Source of the DNA: OMOG01 sp041485845
GTDB lineage: Bacteria; Acidobacteriota; Terriglobia; Bryobacterales; Bryobacteraceae
DNA: 13,275 nt
Reading direction: 5' to 3'
Assembly: GCA_041485845.1 (NCBI GenBank)
Contig: JBGPKH010000194.1
Coordinates: 1-13,275, forward strand
Shown: piece after piece, positions 8,401 to 13,275 of the stretch
How positions within the stretch are numbered: the stretch's first letter is position 1
How the letters are laid out: each line of letters opens with the position of its first letter
Translations under genes and position numbers: made by a program
Notes under the pieces: generated by a model
Told to the model about the DNA's origin: nothing
Seen by the model: only the letters and a program-made list of their open reading frames with translations
The model's database searches: none

Positions 8401-8879
8401 CCGATGGATAGCTGCGCCAGCATCATCGGCGCGCGCCCGCTCATCGGCATGTTGTCCACTTGCCCCACGGTGATCGGCTGCCCAATCGAACCCGTGGACG
8501 TGGTAAGAATGGGCGCGTCCGCGGTGACCGTGACCGACTCGGCGATGGCGCCGACCTCCAGCTTGATGTCCAGCGTGACGTGCTCGTTCGTGCTGAGCAG
8601 CACGCCCTCTCTCACATATCGCTTGAACCCTGGATTCTTCACGGCAACCGTGTATGTACCAGGAGGCAGCAATGGCATTGTGTATTGTCCAGCGGCCGTG
8701 GACACGGTGCTGAACCTGGTGCCGGTTGCGGTTTGAACTAATTCGATCGACGCTCCAGGGATTCTCGCCTCCTGGGCGTCACTGACAGTCCCATTCAGGG
8801 TGGCTCGATATTCTTGCGCCCACCCGTTAGCCACTAACAAGGCGAAACCAGCGAACAAGCAGAGACCCCAAGCTCGCAT
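5445..8879 (-). CDS. Oar-like TonB-dependent outer-membrane receptor
   Basis: The 1144-residue product has a signal peptide (MRAWGLCLFAGFALLVANGWAQE). Next comes a carboxypeptidase-regulatory-like beta-sandwich (about 25-110), with LNGTVSDAQEARIPGASIEL, the SVSTAAGQYTMPLLPPGTYTV-like core and a GFKRY strand. A plug domain follows (about 120-250; EILLDGGPSMANNR, GGTINMVTKGGTNQLHG), then a large beta-barrel ending in LTLRFVW. The terminal aromatic residue is typical of BAM-assembled outer-membrane proteins. Acidobacteria carry many such receptors, usually assigned to uptake of plant or microbial carbohydrates and other large ligands. The ATG at 8879 has GAGGAGG 7-8 bases upstream and begins the signal peptide; upstream in-frame codons run through hairpin repeats. 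The gene is followed within 70 bases by the PQQ dehydrogenase, suggesting a shared substrate. No clear TonB box was found. Confidence 0.93.
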   Translation of the reverse strand: MRAWGLCLFAGFALLVANGWAQEYRATLNGTVSDAQEARIPGASIELVQTATGTRFSTVSTAAGQYTMPLLPPGTYTVAVKNPGFKRYVREGVLLSTNEHVTLDIKLEVGAIAESVTVTADAPILTTSTGSIGQPITVGQVDNMPMSGRAPMMLAQLSIGIASATNPQANSRPFDNDGTSSMSVGGSQNKASEILLDGGPSMANNRRTGYNPPLDSVAEVKVEVFQPDAAYGDTAGGTINMVTKGGTNQLHGTAGWFNQVSNLAATPFFTNSVGGKKAFTVYNQWGFTAGGPLIVPKVYNGKGRIFWFFAYDGIKHSVLQPYTLSVPTPAEMKGDFSALLAVNSSYQIYDPSNAVAESGGRRRRQPFPGNLISPARFNSIAVNYLKFFPSPNQAGQTDGTNNYLANTIRHDDYFTVLERMDFNISDKHRLFTSYHAFYRTEHIRQYFNNESTGEFNPRDTNGAILDDVYTLKPTLLLNTRLNWSRFVDMFRPQSAGYDMTSLGYPASLAARSPYPVMPRVTFSDGIQTLGFNGASKTPFDSYQLFSTLNKALGSHSLKVGIDARMQRESSISYGYSTGTYTFGNNWTRGPLDNSTGAPIGQSFASFLLGLPASGQFDLNGARTNQCKYFSVFLQDDWRISNALSLNIGLRYEKETGVVERFNRALAGFDFTSANSVTKAAKAAYAASPIPEAPAAQFNPAGGPVYATPQHRNTYSTASNGLSPRFGFAWKPALLGKTVVRGGFGVFFQPYGAGTVYQPGFSQSTPMVVTQDGYLTAYAALSNPFPDGIVAPPGASGGIDTYIGQSITFKPTDEGWPYAMRWTVSIQRQLQHNLVLEAAYMGTRTLHLPISVDLNYAPAQFLSTSPARDSAVINRLTANVPNPFQGLLPGTNLNGSTTTVQQLLLPYPQLSGLTVAGVNDGYADYHALDVRLEKRVSAGFQFLASFNWSKMMEATGRLNSSDPSVYRQISDDDRPYRLVFSGTYELPFGRGKALAHDAGPWLNRLIGGWAISEIYTVQGGAALSWGNVIYYGGDLNYNPRNIDKAFDLTRFNTVSSQQLASNIRTFPQRFSNLRAERITNLDAALIKNIGVVERLRVQFRAEAFNALNHTQFSTPSLSPTLSAFGKVTAQANWPRVIQLTLRFVW

Positions 8880-8903
8880 GACTCTTTCCTCCTCGCCACT
8901 TGA

Positions 8904-8920
8904 GGGGCGCAAACTGCCCC
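8904..8920 (-). repeat. GC hairpin, unit A of a tandem pair in the receptor leader
   Basis: GGGGC (8904-8908) and GCCCC (8916-8920) pair around the loop GCAAACT. The unit repeats nearly unchanged 26 bp away at 8930-8946. It lies about 25 bases upstream of the receptor ATG on the minus strand and just before its ribosome binding site, so it could affect translation or mRNA stability. Confidence 0.55.
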
Positions 8921-8978
8921 ATGCAACAAGGGGCGCAAACGGCCCCCCGCCGCCATCGATATTCCGTTTACCACACGA
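8921..8978 (-). repeat. Receptor 3'-end/intergenic repeat, copy 2
   Basis: This is the counterpart of 5399-5455. It begins with ATGCAACAAGGGG, carries hairpin 8930-8946 and ends in the C-terminal codons of the receptor remnant. It shows that the remnant and the intact receptor share a duplicated 3' flank. Confidence 0.75.
8930..8946 (-). repeat. GC hairpin, unit B of a tandem pair after the receptor remnant
   Basis: GGGGC (8930-8934) and GCCCC (8942-8946) pair around the loop GCAAACG. It follows the remnant's stop codon by about 20 bases, the same position as hairpin 5408-5426 after the intact receptor. The 3' arm differs by one base from the other copy, yet a stem can still form in both. 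It may be an RNA 3'-end structure; there is no U-tract. Confidence 0.5.
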
Positions 8979-9450
8979 TCCGCGAGCCCGTCTGGCTTGT
9001 CCGTGGATCGTTCGCTTGGGCCGTAATCTTGCCAAACGAGGAAGTAGTCGGGCTCAACGACGGGCCACTGAATTGAGGGCGGTTCAGCGCGTTGAATGCT
9101 TCGAACCGCACCTGCATAGCCAAGTGCTCCTTCGCCGTAATGTCCTTTGATAGCGCCGCATCGAGGTTCTTTAAGGCATCTGGCCGAAGGTTCGAGAAAG
9201 CCGATGGGAATGTGCGGATGTTGCTGGCCAGTTGTTGCGAGGAGATCGTGTTGAAGCGAGTAGTATCGAAAGCGCGGTCGATATTCCGCGGATCGTAGGC
9301 CAGATCGCCACCATAGTAGATTACGTTCCCCCAACTTAGCGGACCCTGACCTTCAATAGTCATCGTGCCAGCTACCTTCCATCCACCCACCAGACGATTC
9401 ATCCATGGACCCACGCCGACCCTCGGTCGGAACGTGCCCACACCTACCAC
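8968..9450 (-). pseudogene. Remnant of a second Oar-like TonB-dependent receptor (C-terminal end only)
   Basis: This frame encodes about 160 residues. From VGPWMNRLVGGW onward it aligns without gaps to the last ~148 residues of the intact receptor next door. Shared blocks include LSWGNVIYYGGDL, PRNID-AFD-TRFNT, SSQQLASNIRTFP, NLDAAL, EAFNALN, SLSPT and a final aromatic VW. The signal peptide, regulatory-like domain, plug and most of the barrel are missing. The in-frame sequence upstream (a GTG at 9450, then GVGTFRPR) resembles no receptor, and a TAA lies just before it at 9454-9456. A fragment of this size cannot form a receptor barrel, so I call it a pseudogene left by a large deletion or recombination. 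It was evidently a paralogue arranged in tandem with the intact gene. Expression of the short peptide is possible but not expected to be functional. Confidence 0.85.
9416..9430. repeat. Perfect 6-bp inverted repeat at the receptor-remnant breakpoint
   Basis: CCGACC (9416-9421) and GGTCGG (9425-9430) flank the loop CTC. Recognisable receptor homology ends within a few bases of this stem, on its low-coordinate side, so it marks the deletion or recombination edge. It has no U-run and is unlikely to be a terminator. Confidence 0.5.
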
Positions 9451-9470
9451 AGCTTAAAGTGGGTTGTCAA
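9441..9470 (-). promoter_or_regulatory. Possible promoter at the receptor-remnant junction
   Basis: On the minus strand a consensus -35 box TTGACA (9465-9470) is followed 18 bases later by TAGGTG (9441-9446), a poor -10 match preceded by TGTGG. It lies in the short gap after the methyltransferase gene and faces the receptor cluster. It could be the surviving promoter of the deleted receptor and might now drive the remnant and the operon behind it. The weak -10 makes this tentative. Confidence 0.3.
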
Positions 9471-9482
9471 GGGACCCTCGGC

Positions 9483-10646
9483 TCACATCACCTCCAGGAT
9501 CAGGCACTTCAAATAATGCGTCTCCGGAACGGTGAGCAGGATCGGGTGGTCCTGCGACTGCGTGCGGCGCTCCAACACGCGCAAGGTGCGGTTGGCGTCG
9601 AGCGCGGCCTCGGCGACGAGCGAGAGGAACATCGCTTCGCTCAGGTGGTGCGAGCAGGAACAGGTGACCAGGATGCCTCCGGGGCCGAGCAGGCGCAGGG
9701 CGCGCAGGTTGATCTCCTTGTAGCCGCGGGCCGCGGCCTCGAGGTTCTGGCGCGACTTGGCGAAGGCCGGCGGATCGAGCACGACCTGCGAAAAGTGGCG
9801 GCGCGCGGAGGCGTATCCGGCCAGGATCTCGAAGACGTCGGCTTCGCGAAACTCCACGTTCGAGATTCCATTCACCGCGGCATTCGCGCGTGCCGTGGCG
9901 AGCGCGAGCGCGGAACTGTCCACAGCTTCGATATTCTCGCACTGCGCGGCCAGGTGCAGGGCGAAGCCACCGGTGGAGGTGAAGCAATCGAGCGCTTTGC
10001 CGCCGCGCGCGTAGTGGGCGGCCGCCAGGTAGTTCTCGCGCTGGTCGAGAAAGATGCCGGTCTTCTGGCCGCGCAGCAGGTCGGCGGTGAGCGTGAGGCC
10101 GTTCATCCGGACGGCGACCGATTCCGGAATCTCGCCCGCCAGCACCGCCGACTCGAGCGGTAGCTGCTCCTTGGCGCGCACCGCCACGTCGTTGCGGGCC
10201 ACGATGCCGCGCGGTTGGAAGATCTCCGCGAGGCACGAGGCGATGTCCTGCTTCGCCGCGTCCATGCCCTGGTCGAGTGTCTGCACTACGAGGTAGTCGG
10301 CGTAACAGTCGACGATCAGGGCAGGCAGCAGGTCGGCCTCGCCGTGCACCACGCGGTAGGCATCGCTGTTGCGTACGACGTGGCGGCGGTGCCCTTCGGC
10401 CGCGCGCAGGCGCTCGAAATAGAAATCGCGGCCGATCTCTTCGACCTGCCGCGAAAGCATCCGCACGGCGATCTGCGAGGCGGAGCTGTAGTGCGCGGTG
10501 CCGAGTGGGCGGCCGCGCGGGTCGGTGACTTTAATGGCGGCGCCGGGTTGGGCGCCGTTTCGATCCGTGATGTCGCTGGTGAAGATCCACGGATGGCCGG
10601 AGGCGACCCGGCCGGCCGCCTTCCGGTTGACGCGGACTTCGTTCAT
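9483..10646 (-). CDS. rlmI: Class I SAM-dependent 23S rRNA methyltransferase, RlmI family
   Basis: The 387-residue cytoplasmic enzyme has an N-terminal PUA-type RNA-binding domain (about 1-75; VNRKAAGRVASGHPWIF, then GAAIKVTDPRGRPLGTAHY). A linking domain is followed by the conserved GQKTGIFLDQREN (193-205), SAM-binding motif I DCFTSTGGFALH (220-231), motif IV DPPAF (291-295) and the cysteine segment CSCSH (329-333). This is the architecture of RlmI, which makes m5C1962 in 23S rRNA. Length matches the family. The start is the ATG at 10646, with AGGA about 6 bases upstream. Its ATG overlaps the htpX TGA as ATGA, implying translational coupling. It is the last gene of the clpB-htpX group. The broad family is firm; the exact modified base is by family analogy. 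Confidence 0.92.
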   Translation of the reverse strand: MNEVRVNRKAAGRVASGHPWIFTSDITDRNGAQPGAAIKVTDPRGRPLGTAHYSSASQIAVRMLSRQVEEIGRDFYFERLRAAEGHRRHVVRNSDAYRVVHGEADLLPALIVDCYADYLVVQTLDQGMDAAKQDIASCLAEIFQPRGIVARNDVAVRAKEQLPLESAVLAGEIPESVAVRMNGLTLTADLLRGQKTGIFLDQRENYLAAAHYARGGKALDCFTSTGGFALHLAAQCENIEAVDSSALALATARANAAVNGISNVEFREADVFEILAGYASARRHFSQVVLDPPAFAKSRQNLEAAARGYKEINLRALRLLGPGGILVTCSCSHHLSEAMFLSLVAEAALDANRTLRVLERRTQSQDHPILLTVPETHYLKCLILEVM

Positions 10647-11488
10647 CGCATTTCCTGCAATCGGCGAATGCGCTCTTCCGTGGAGGGGTGAGTCGAAAAG
10701 AGACGGCCGATTCCCCCGCCAATGAACGGCTTGATAATGAACAGGTGCGCGGTCGAGGGCGTGGCTTCCATGGGGATGCGCTTCGACCAGCTTTCGAGCG
10801 CCTGCAATCCGTTGACCAGCGGGTATGGGGAACCGACGTACTTGGCGGATGCGGCGTCGGCATCGTATTCGCGGGAGCGCGAGATGGCGAGTTGGATCAG
10901 CATGGCGGCGATAGGCGCCAGGATCAGCATGACGATGCCGGCCCATCCGCCGCCGCGGTCTTCCTCGTCGCGAGAGCCGCCGAACCAGAAGGCCATGCGG
11001 GCCAGCATGGTGATGGCGGCCGCGAGCGTCGCGGCGACGGAACTGATCAGGATGTCGCGGTGCAGCACGTGGCCGAGCTCGTGGGCGATGACGCCTTCGA
11101 GCTCGTTATCGTTCATGATTTGCAGGATGCCGGTGGTGAAGGCCACCGACGCGTGCGTCGGATTGCGGCCGGTGGCGAACGCGTTGGGCGATTCTTCCGC
11201 GATGACGTACAGCTTGGGCATGGGCAGCTCCATGCGCTGGCAGAGGTTGCGCACGATGGGTGCCACGCGGCGGTAGATGTCCGGGTTCCCGGTTTCCGAC
11301 ACCGGCTGTGCGCTGTACATCGACAGCGCGATCTTGTCGGAAAAGAAGTAGCTGAAAAAGTTCATGGCGGCCGCGAAGGCCAGGCCGATATAGAGCCCGT
11401 TGCGGCCTCCCAGCGCGCCGCCGCCAAGGACGAGCAGCGCGCTGAGCAGGCCGAGGAGAAGGGCGGTCTTCAGAGTGTTGGTAGTCAT
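10643..11488 (-). CDS. htpX: HtpX-type M48 membrane zinc metalloprotease
   Basis: The 281-residue protein has two N-terminal membrane segments (about 7-24 and 31-50). It has the zinc site HELGH at 136-140 with third ligand Glu207 in SREYDAD, two further hydrophobic stretches between them (about 147-170 and 183-202), and the late FSTHPSTEERI block. HtpX acts at the cytoplasmic membrane, where it degrades misfolded membrane proteins together with FtsH-type quality control. Length and motif order are normal. Neighbours are clpB upstream and rlmI downstream, a plausible stress and quality-control group. The ATG at 11488 overlaps the stop of a small upstream ORF, and its own stop overlaps the rlmI ATG, both as ATGA. 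Its first eight codons (MTTNTLKT) are duplicated 77 bp upstream. Confidence 0.95.
   Translation of the reverse strand: MTTNTLKTALLLGLLSALLVLGGGALGGRNGLYIGLAFAAAMNFFSYFFSDKIALSMYSAQPVSETGNPDIYRRVAPIVRNLCQRMELPMPKLYVIAEESPNAFATGRNPTHASVAFTTGILQIMNDNELEGVIAHELGHVLHRDILISSVAATLAAAITMLARMAFWFGGSRDEEDRGGGWAGIVMLILAPIAAMLIQLAISRSREYDADAASAKYVGSPYPLVNGLQALESWSKRIPMEATPSTAHLFIIKPFIGGGIGRLFSTHPSTEERIRRLQEMR
11465..11488 (-). repeat. 24-bp direct repeat, copy at the htpX start
   Basis: These 24 bases encode MTTNTLKT, the true start of HtpX. They recur at 11542-11565 with one substitution (AAC versus AAT for Asn). The match begins exactly at the ATG and ends exactly after codon 8, so the repeats bracket the 53-bp palindromic element precisely. 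Confidence 0.9.
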
Positions 11489-11565
11489 ACGGTTTCGCCT
11501 CGGACCGCTCCCTCACGGTCGCGGCTCTGAAAGGCGGGCGTGGTCTTCAGAGTATTGGTAGTCAT
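11485..11565 (-). CDS. 26-codon small ORF between clpB and htpX, probably an insertion by-product
   Basis: The frame begins with an ATG that overlaps the clpB TGA as ATGA. It encodes MTTNTLKT, then TPAFQSRDREGAVRGETV, and ends with a TGA overlapping the htpX ATG, again as ATGA. Its first eight codons duplicate the htpX start and the rest is read through the REP-like element, so the peptide has no recognisable domain. It is well placed for translation by ribosomes leaving clpB and could relay them to htpX. Whether the peptide itself does anything is unknown. I regard the coupling role as more likely than a protein function. Confidence 0.4.
   Translation of the reverse strand: MTTNTLKTTPAFQSRDREGAVRGETV
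11489..11541. repeat. 53-bp REP- or MITE-like nested palindrome
   Basis: The element begins ACG and ends CGT. Inside these lie CGCC (11496-11499) against GGCG (11533-11536), and in the centre GACCG (11503-11507) against CGGTC (11516-11520) around an 8-base loop CTCCCTCA. The nested, imperfect palindrome with exact flanking 24-bp direct repeats resembles REP or MITE elements dispersed by a transposase acting in trans. No transposase is in the window. The mobile interpretation is inferred. Confidence 0.6.
11542..11565 (-). repeat. 24-bp direct repeat, copy at the clpB stop
   Basis: This is the second copy of the htpX start sequence. Its ATG overlaps the clpB TGA, which is where an ancestral htpX start would lie if the 77 bp were absent. 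Confidence 0.9.
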
Positions 11566-13275
11566 TTGAGTGCCGGGATGGGCAGGGTTTGCCCGACGGG
11601 GACTAGTTTCGTGAACTGGAGCTCGCCGCCTTGCGGGCCGGCGTCGGCCAGGATGGTGTCGCCTTCCACAAACTCGGCGTTGATGAGTTTGAGGGCCAGC
11701 GGATCCTGAATGAGGCGCTGAATGGCCCGCTTCATGGGACGGGCGCCGTACTGCGCATCGTAGCCTTCCTCGATGATCTGGTCCTTGGCCGCGGCGGTGA
11801 CTTCGAGGCGGACCTTGCGGTCCTTGAGAAGCTTGCCGACGTTGGCCAACTGGATATCCACGATCAGGCTCAGGTGCTCGCGCGTGAGGGCGTTAAATAC
11901 GATGATATCGTCAACGCGGTTCAGGAACTCGGGACGGAACTGCTGGCGCAAGGTGTCGAGCAGACGTTTGCGCGTTTCGTCGTTCTTCTTGTCTTTGGCG
12001 TGGACCGAAAAACCGATGGAGTTGCGCTCCACCATTCCGGTTCCCACGTTGGAGGTCATGACGATCACGACATTCTTGAAGCTCACGGTGCGGCCCTGGC
12101 CGTCGGTCAGGCGGCCATCGTCCAGGATCTGGAGCAGGATATTGAACACTTCCGGGTGGGCCTTCTCGATTTCATCGAAGAGCACCACGGAGTAGGGCCG
12201 GCGTCGCACCTGCTCGGTGAGCTGGCCGCCTTCGTCGTAGCCCACGTATCCGGGAGGCGAGCCGACCATGCGGGCCACGGCGTGCTTCTCCATGTACTCG
12301 GACATGTCGACGCGGATCATGGCCTTGTCGTCGTCGAACAGGTATTGGGCGAGGGCGCGGACGAGCTCGGTCTTGCCGACGCCGGTGGGCCCGAGGAAGA
12401 TGAAGCTGCCGATGGGCCGGCTGGGATCGCCTAATCCGGCGCGGTTGCGCAGGATGGCAGCGGAGACCAGGCGTACGGCCTCTTCCTGCCCGACGACGCG
12501 GTCCTTCAGACGCTCGGGCATCTGCACCAGCTTCTGGATTTCGCCTTCCATCATGCGGGTGACCGGGATGCCGGTCCACTTGGCCACGATGCGCGCGATA
12601 TCGTCTTCGCCGATCTCTTCCTTGAGCAGGGCGTTTTCCTTGACGGCCTCGAGCTCCTGCTCGGCCTTCTGGATATCCTTCTCGATCTGGGCGAGGCGGC
12701 CGTAACGCAACTGTGCGGCCTTTTCCCAATCGCCGGCGCGGGTAGCCTTTTCCTCTTCCTGGCGCAGCGTGTCCTGTTCCTCCTTGAGCTGGCGTACGCG
12801 GGTGATGGCGCCCTTTTCGCGGTTCCACCGCTCCTTCAAGGTGGCGGCTTCACCGCGCAGGCGTTCGAGCTGGTTCTCGATGTGGCGCAGCCGTTCGTGC
12901 GAGGCGGCGTCTTTCTCCTTGCTCAGGGCCTGGCGCTCGATCTCGAGGTGCGAGATGCCGCGGTCGAGGTCGTCGATCTCGATGGGCATGGAGCCGATTT
13001 GCAGGCGCAGCGCGGAGCCGGCTTCGTCGATGAGGTCGAGGGCCTTGTCCGGGAGAAATCGGTCGGCGATGTAGCGGTGCGAGAGCACGGCGGCTGCGAG
13101 AATGGCGGAATCCTTGATGCGCACGCCGTGATGAATTTCGAACTTCTCCTTGAGGCCGCGCAGGATGGCGATGGTGTCGTCCACCGAAGGCTCGCCGACC
13201 ATCACGGTACGGAAACGGCGCGCCAGCGCGGCGTCCTTCTCCACGTATTTCTTGTACTCGTTGAGCGTGGTGGCG
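11562..13275 (-). CDS. clpB: ClpB disaggregase, C-terminal two thirds (5' end outside window)
   Basis: The visible 570 residues enter in-frame from the window edge with ATTLNEYKKYVEKDAALARR, the end of the first AAA+ domain including its arginine-finger region. The middle coiled-coil domain follows, with LDRGISHLEIERQALSKEKD through YGRLAQIEKDIQKAEQEL, which distinguishes ClpB from ClpA and ClpC. The second AAA+ domain has Walker A GPTGVGKT (12369-12392), pore loop GYVGYDEGG, Walker B VVLFDEIEKAH and RPEFLNRVDD with the arginine finger. A D2-small domain closes the protein. ClpB is an ATP-driven hexamer that threads and resolves protein aggregates with DnaK. The C terminus looks complete. Its TGA overlaps the next ATG as ATGA. 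The promoter and heat-shock control would lie outside the window. Confidence 0.97.
   Translation of the reverse strand, partial: ATTLNEYKKYVEKDAALARRFRTVMVGEPSVDDTIAILRGLKEKFEIHHGVRIKDSAILAAAVLSHRYIADRFLPDKALDLIDEAGSALRLQIGSMPIEIDDLDRGISHLEIERQALSKEKDAASHERLRHIENQLERLRGEAATLKERWNREKGAITRVRQLKEEQDTLRQEEEKATRAGDWEKAAQLRYGRLAQIEKDIQKAEQELEAVKENALLKEEIGEDDIARIVAKWTGIPVTRMMEGEIQKLVQMPERLKDRVVGQEEAVRLVSAAILRNRAGLGDPSRPIGSFIFLGPTGVGKTELVRALAQYLFDDDKAMIRVDMSEYMEKHAVARMVGSPPGYVGYDEGGQLTEQVRRRPYSVVLFDEIEKAHPEVFNILLQILDDGRLTDGQGRTVSFKNVVIVMTSNVGTGMVERNSIGFSVHAKDKKNDETRKRLLDTLRQQFRPEFLNRVDDIIVFNALTREHLSLIVDIQLANVGKLLKDRKVRLEVTAAAKDQIIEEGYDAQYGARPMKRAIQRLIQDPLALKLINAEFVEGDTILADAGPQGGELQFTKLVPVGQTLPIPALK

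Noticed and set aside
8904..8946. CRISPR array from the repeated hairpins
   Set aside because: There are only two adjacent 17-bp units with a 9-bp spacer, and no cas genes.
8834..9334. Alternative 166-codon frame on the minus strand across the receptor remnant
   Set aside because: It is out of frame with the clear receptor homology at 8968-9450, runs through the hairpins and resembles no family.
9405..10163. Open frame of 252 codons on the plus strand
   Set aside because: It is antisense to rlmI, whose motifs are unmistakable. Similar long plus-strand frames over htpX (10688-11530) and clpB (11631-12434) are also shadows.
10647..10946. Longer rlmI start giving 100 extra N-terminal residues
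   Set aside because: The extension is Arg/His-rich shadow sequence of htpX. The ATG at 10646 has its own AGGA box and begins the PUA domain.
12163..12392. ClpC or ClpA rather than ClpB
   Set aside because: The long middle coiled-coil domain ahead of the second AAA+ domain is present, and the LGF/IGF-type loop for ClpP binding was not seen.

Overview
The window looks like chromosomal DNA of an Acidobacteriota bacterium, most likely of the Solibacter/Bryobacter type. Three things suggest this: an Oar-like TonB-dependent receptor with an N-terminal carboxypeptidase-regulatory-like domain, a PQQ dehydrogenase/Gfo-Idh-MocA/DUF6807/ThuA sugar-type cluster beside it, and a mostly GC-rich base composition. 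The taxonomic call is inference from gene content. Every supported gene is on the minus strand, so transcription runs from high to low coordinates. There are no RNA genes, CRISPR array, integrase or insertion-sequence transposase. No gene-free stretch exceeds 300 bases.

Region 1 (13275 to 9483) is a tightly packed core operon: clpB (5' end outside the window), a 26-codon small ORF, htpX and an RlmI-family 23S rRNA methyltransferase gene. Each junction is an ATGA stop/start overlap. The clpB-htpX junction holds a small surprise. The first 24 bases of htpX occur twice, 77 bp apart, around a 53-bp nested palindrome that looks like a REP or MITE element. Removing one repeat and the element restores a direct clpB-htpX ATGA overlap.

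Region 2 (about 9480 to 8880) is a rearrangement scar. It holds only the last ~150 residues of a second Oar-like receptor, preceded by a perfect 6-bp inverted repeat and a TTGACA box, and followed by GC-rich hairpins.

Region 3 (8879 to 121) is an accessory cluster, probably one operon. It encodes a full-length Oar-like outer-membrane receptor, a periplasmic PQQ dehydrogenase with an internal cytochrome c domain, a Gfo/Idh/MocA oxidoreductase lacking the usual EKP motif, a secreted DUF6807 protein and a secreted ThuA-domain protein that appears truncated. The likely theme is uptake and oxidation of a carbohydrate or related polyol/keto-sugar, with electrons from the periplasmic step going to the respiratory chain; the substrate cannot be read from the sequence. 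The dehydrogenase gene has visibly lower GC than its neighbours. The last 120 bases after thuA are AT-rich (about 35% GC) and carry no gene, so the left edge may be another junction.
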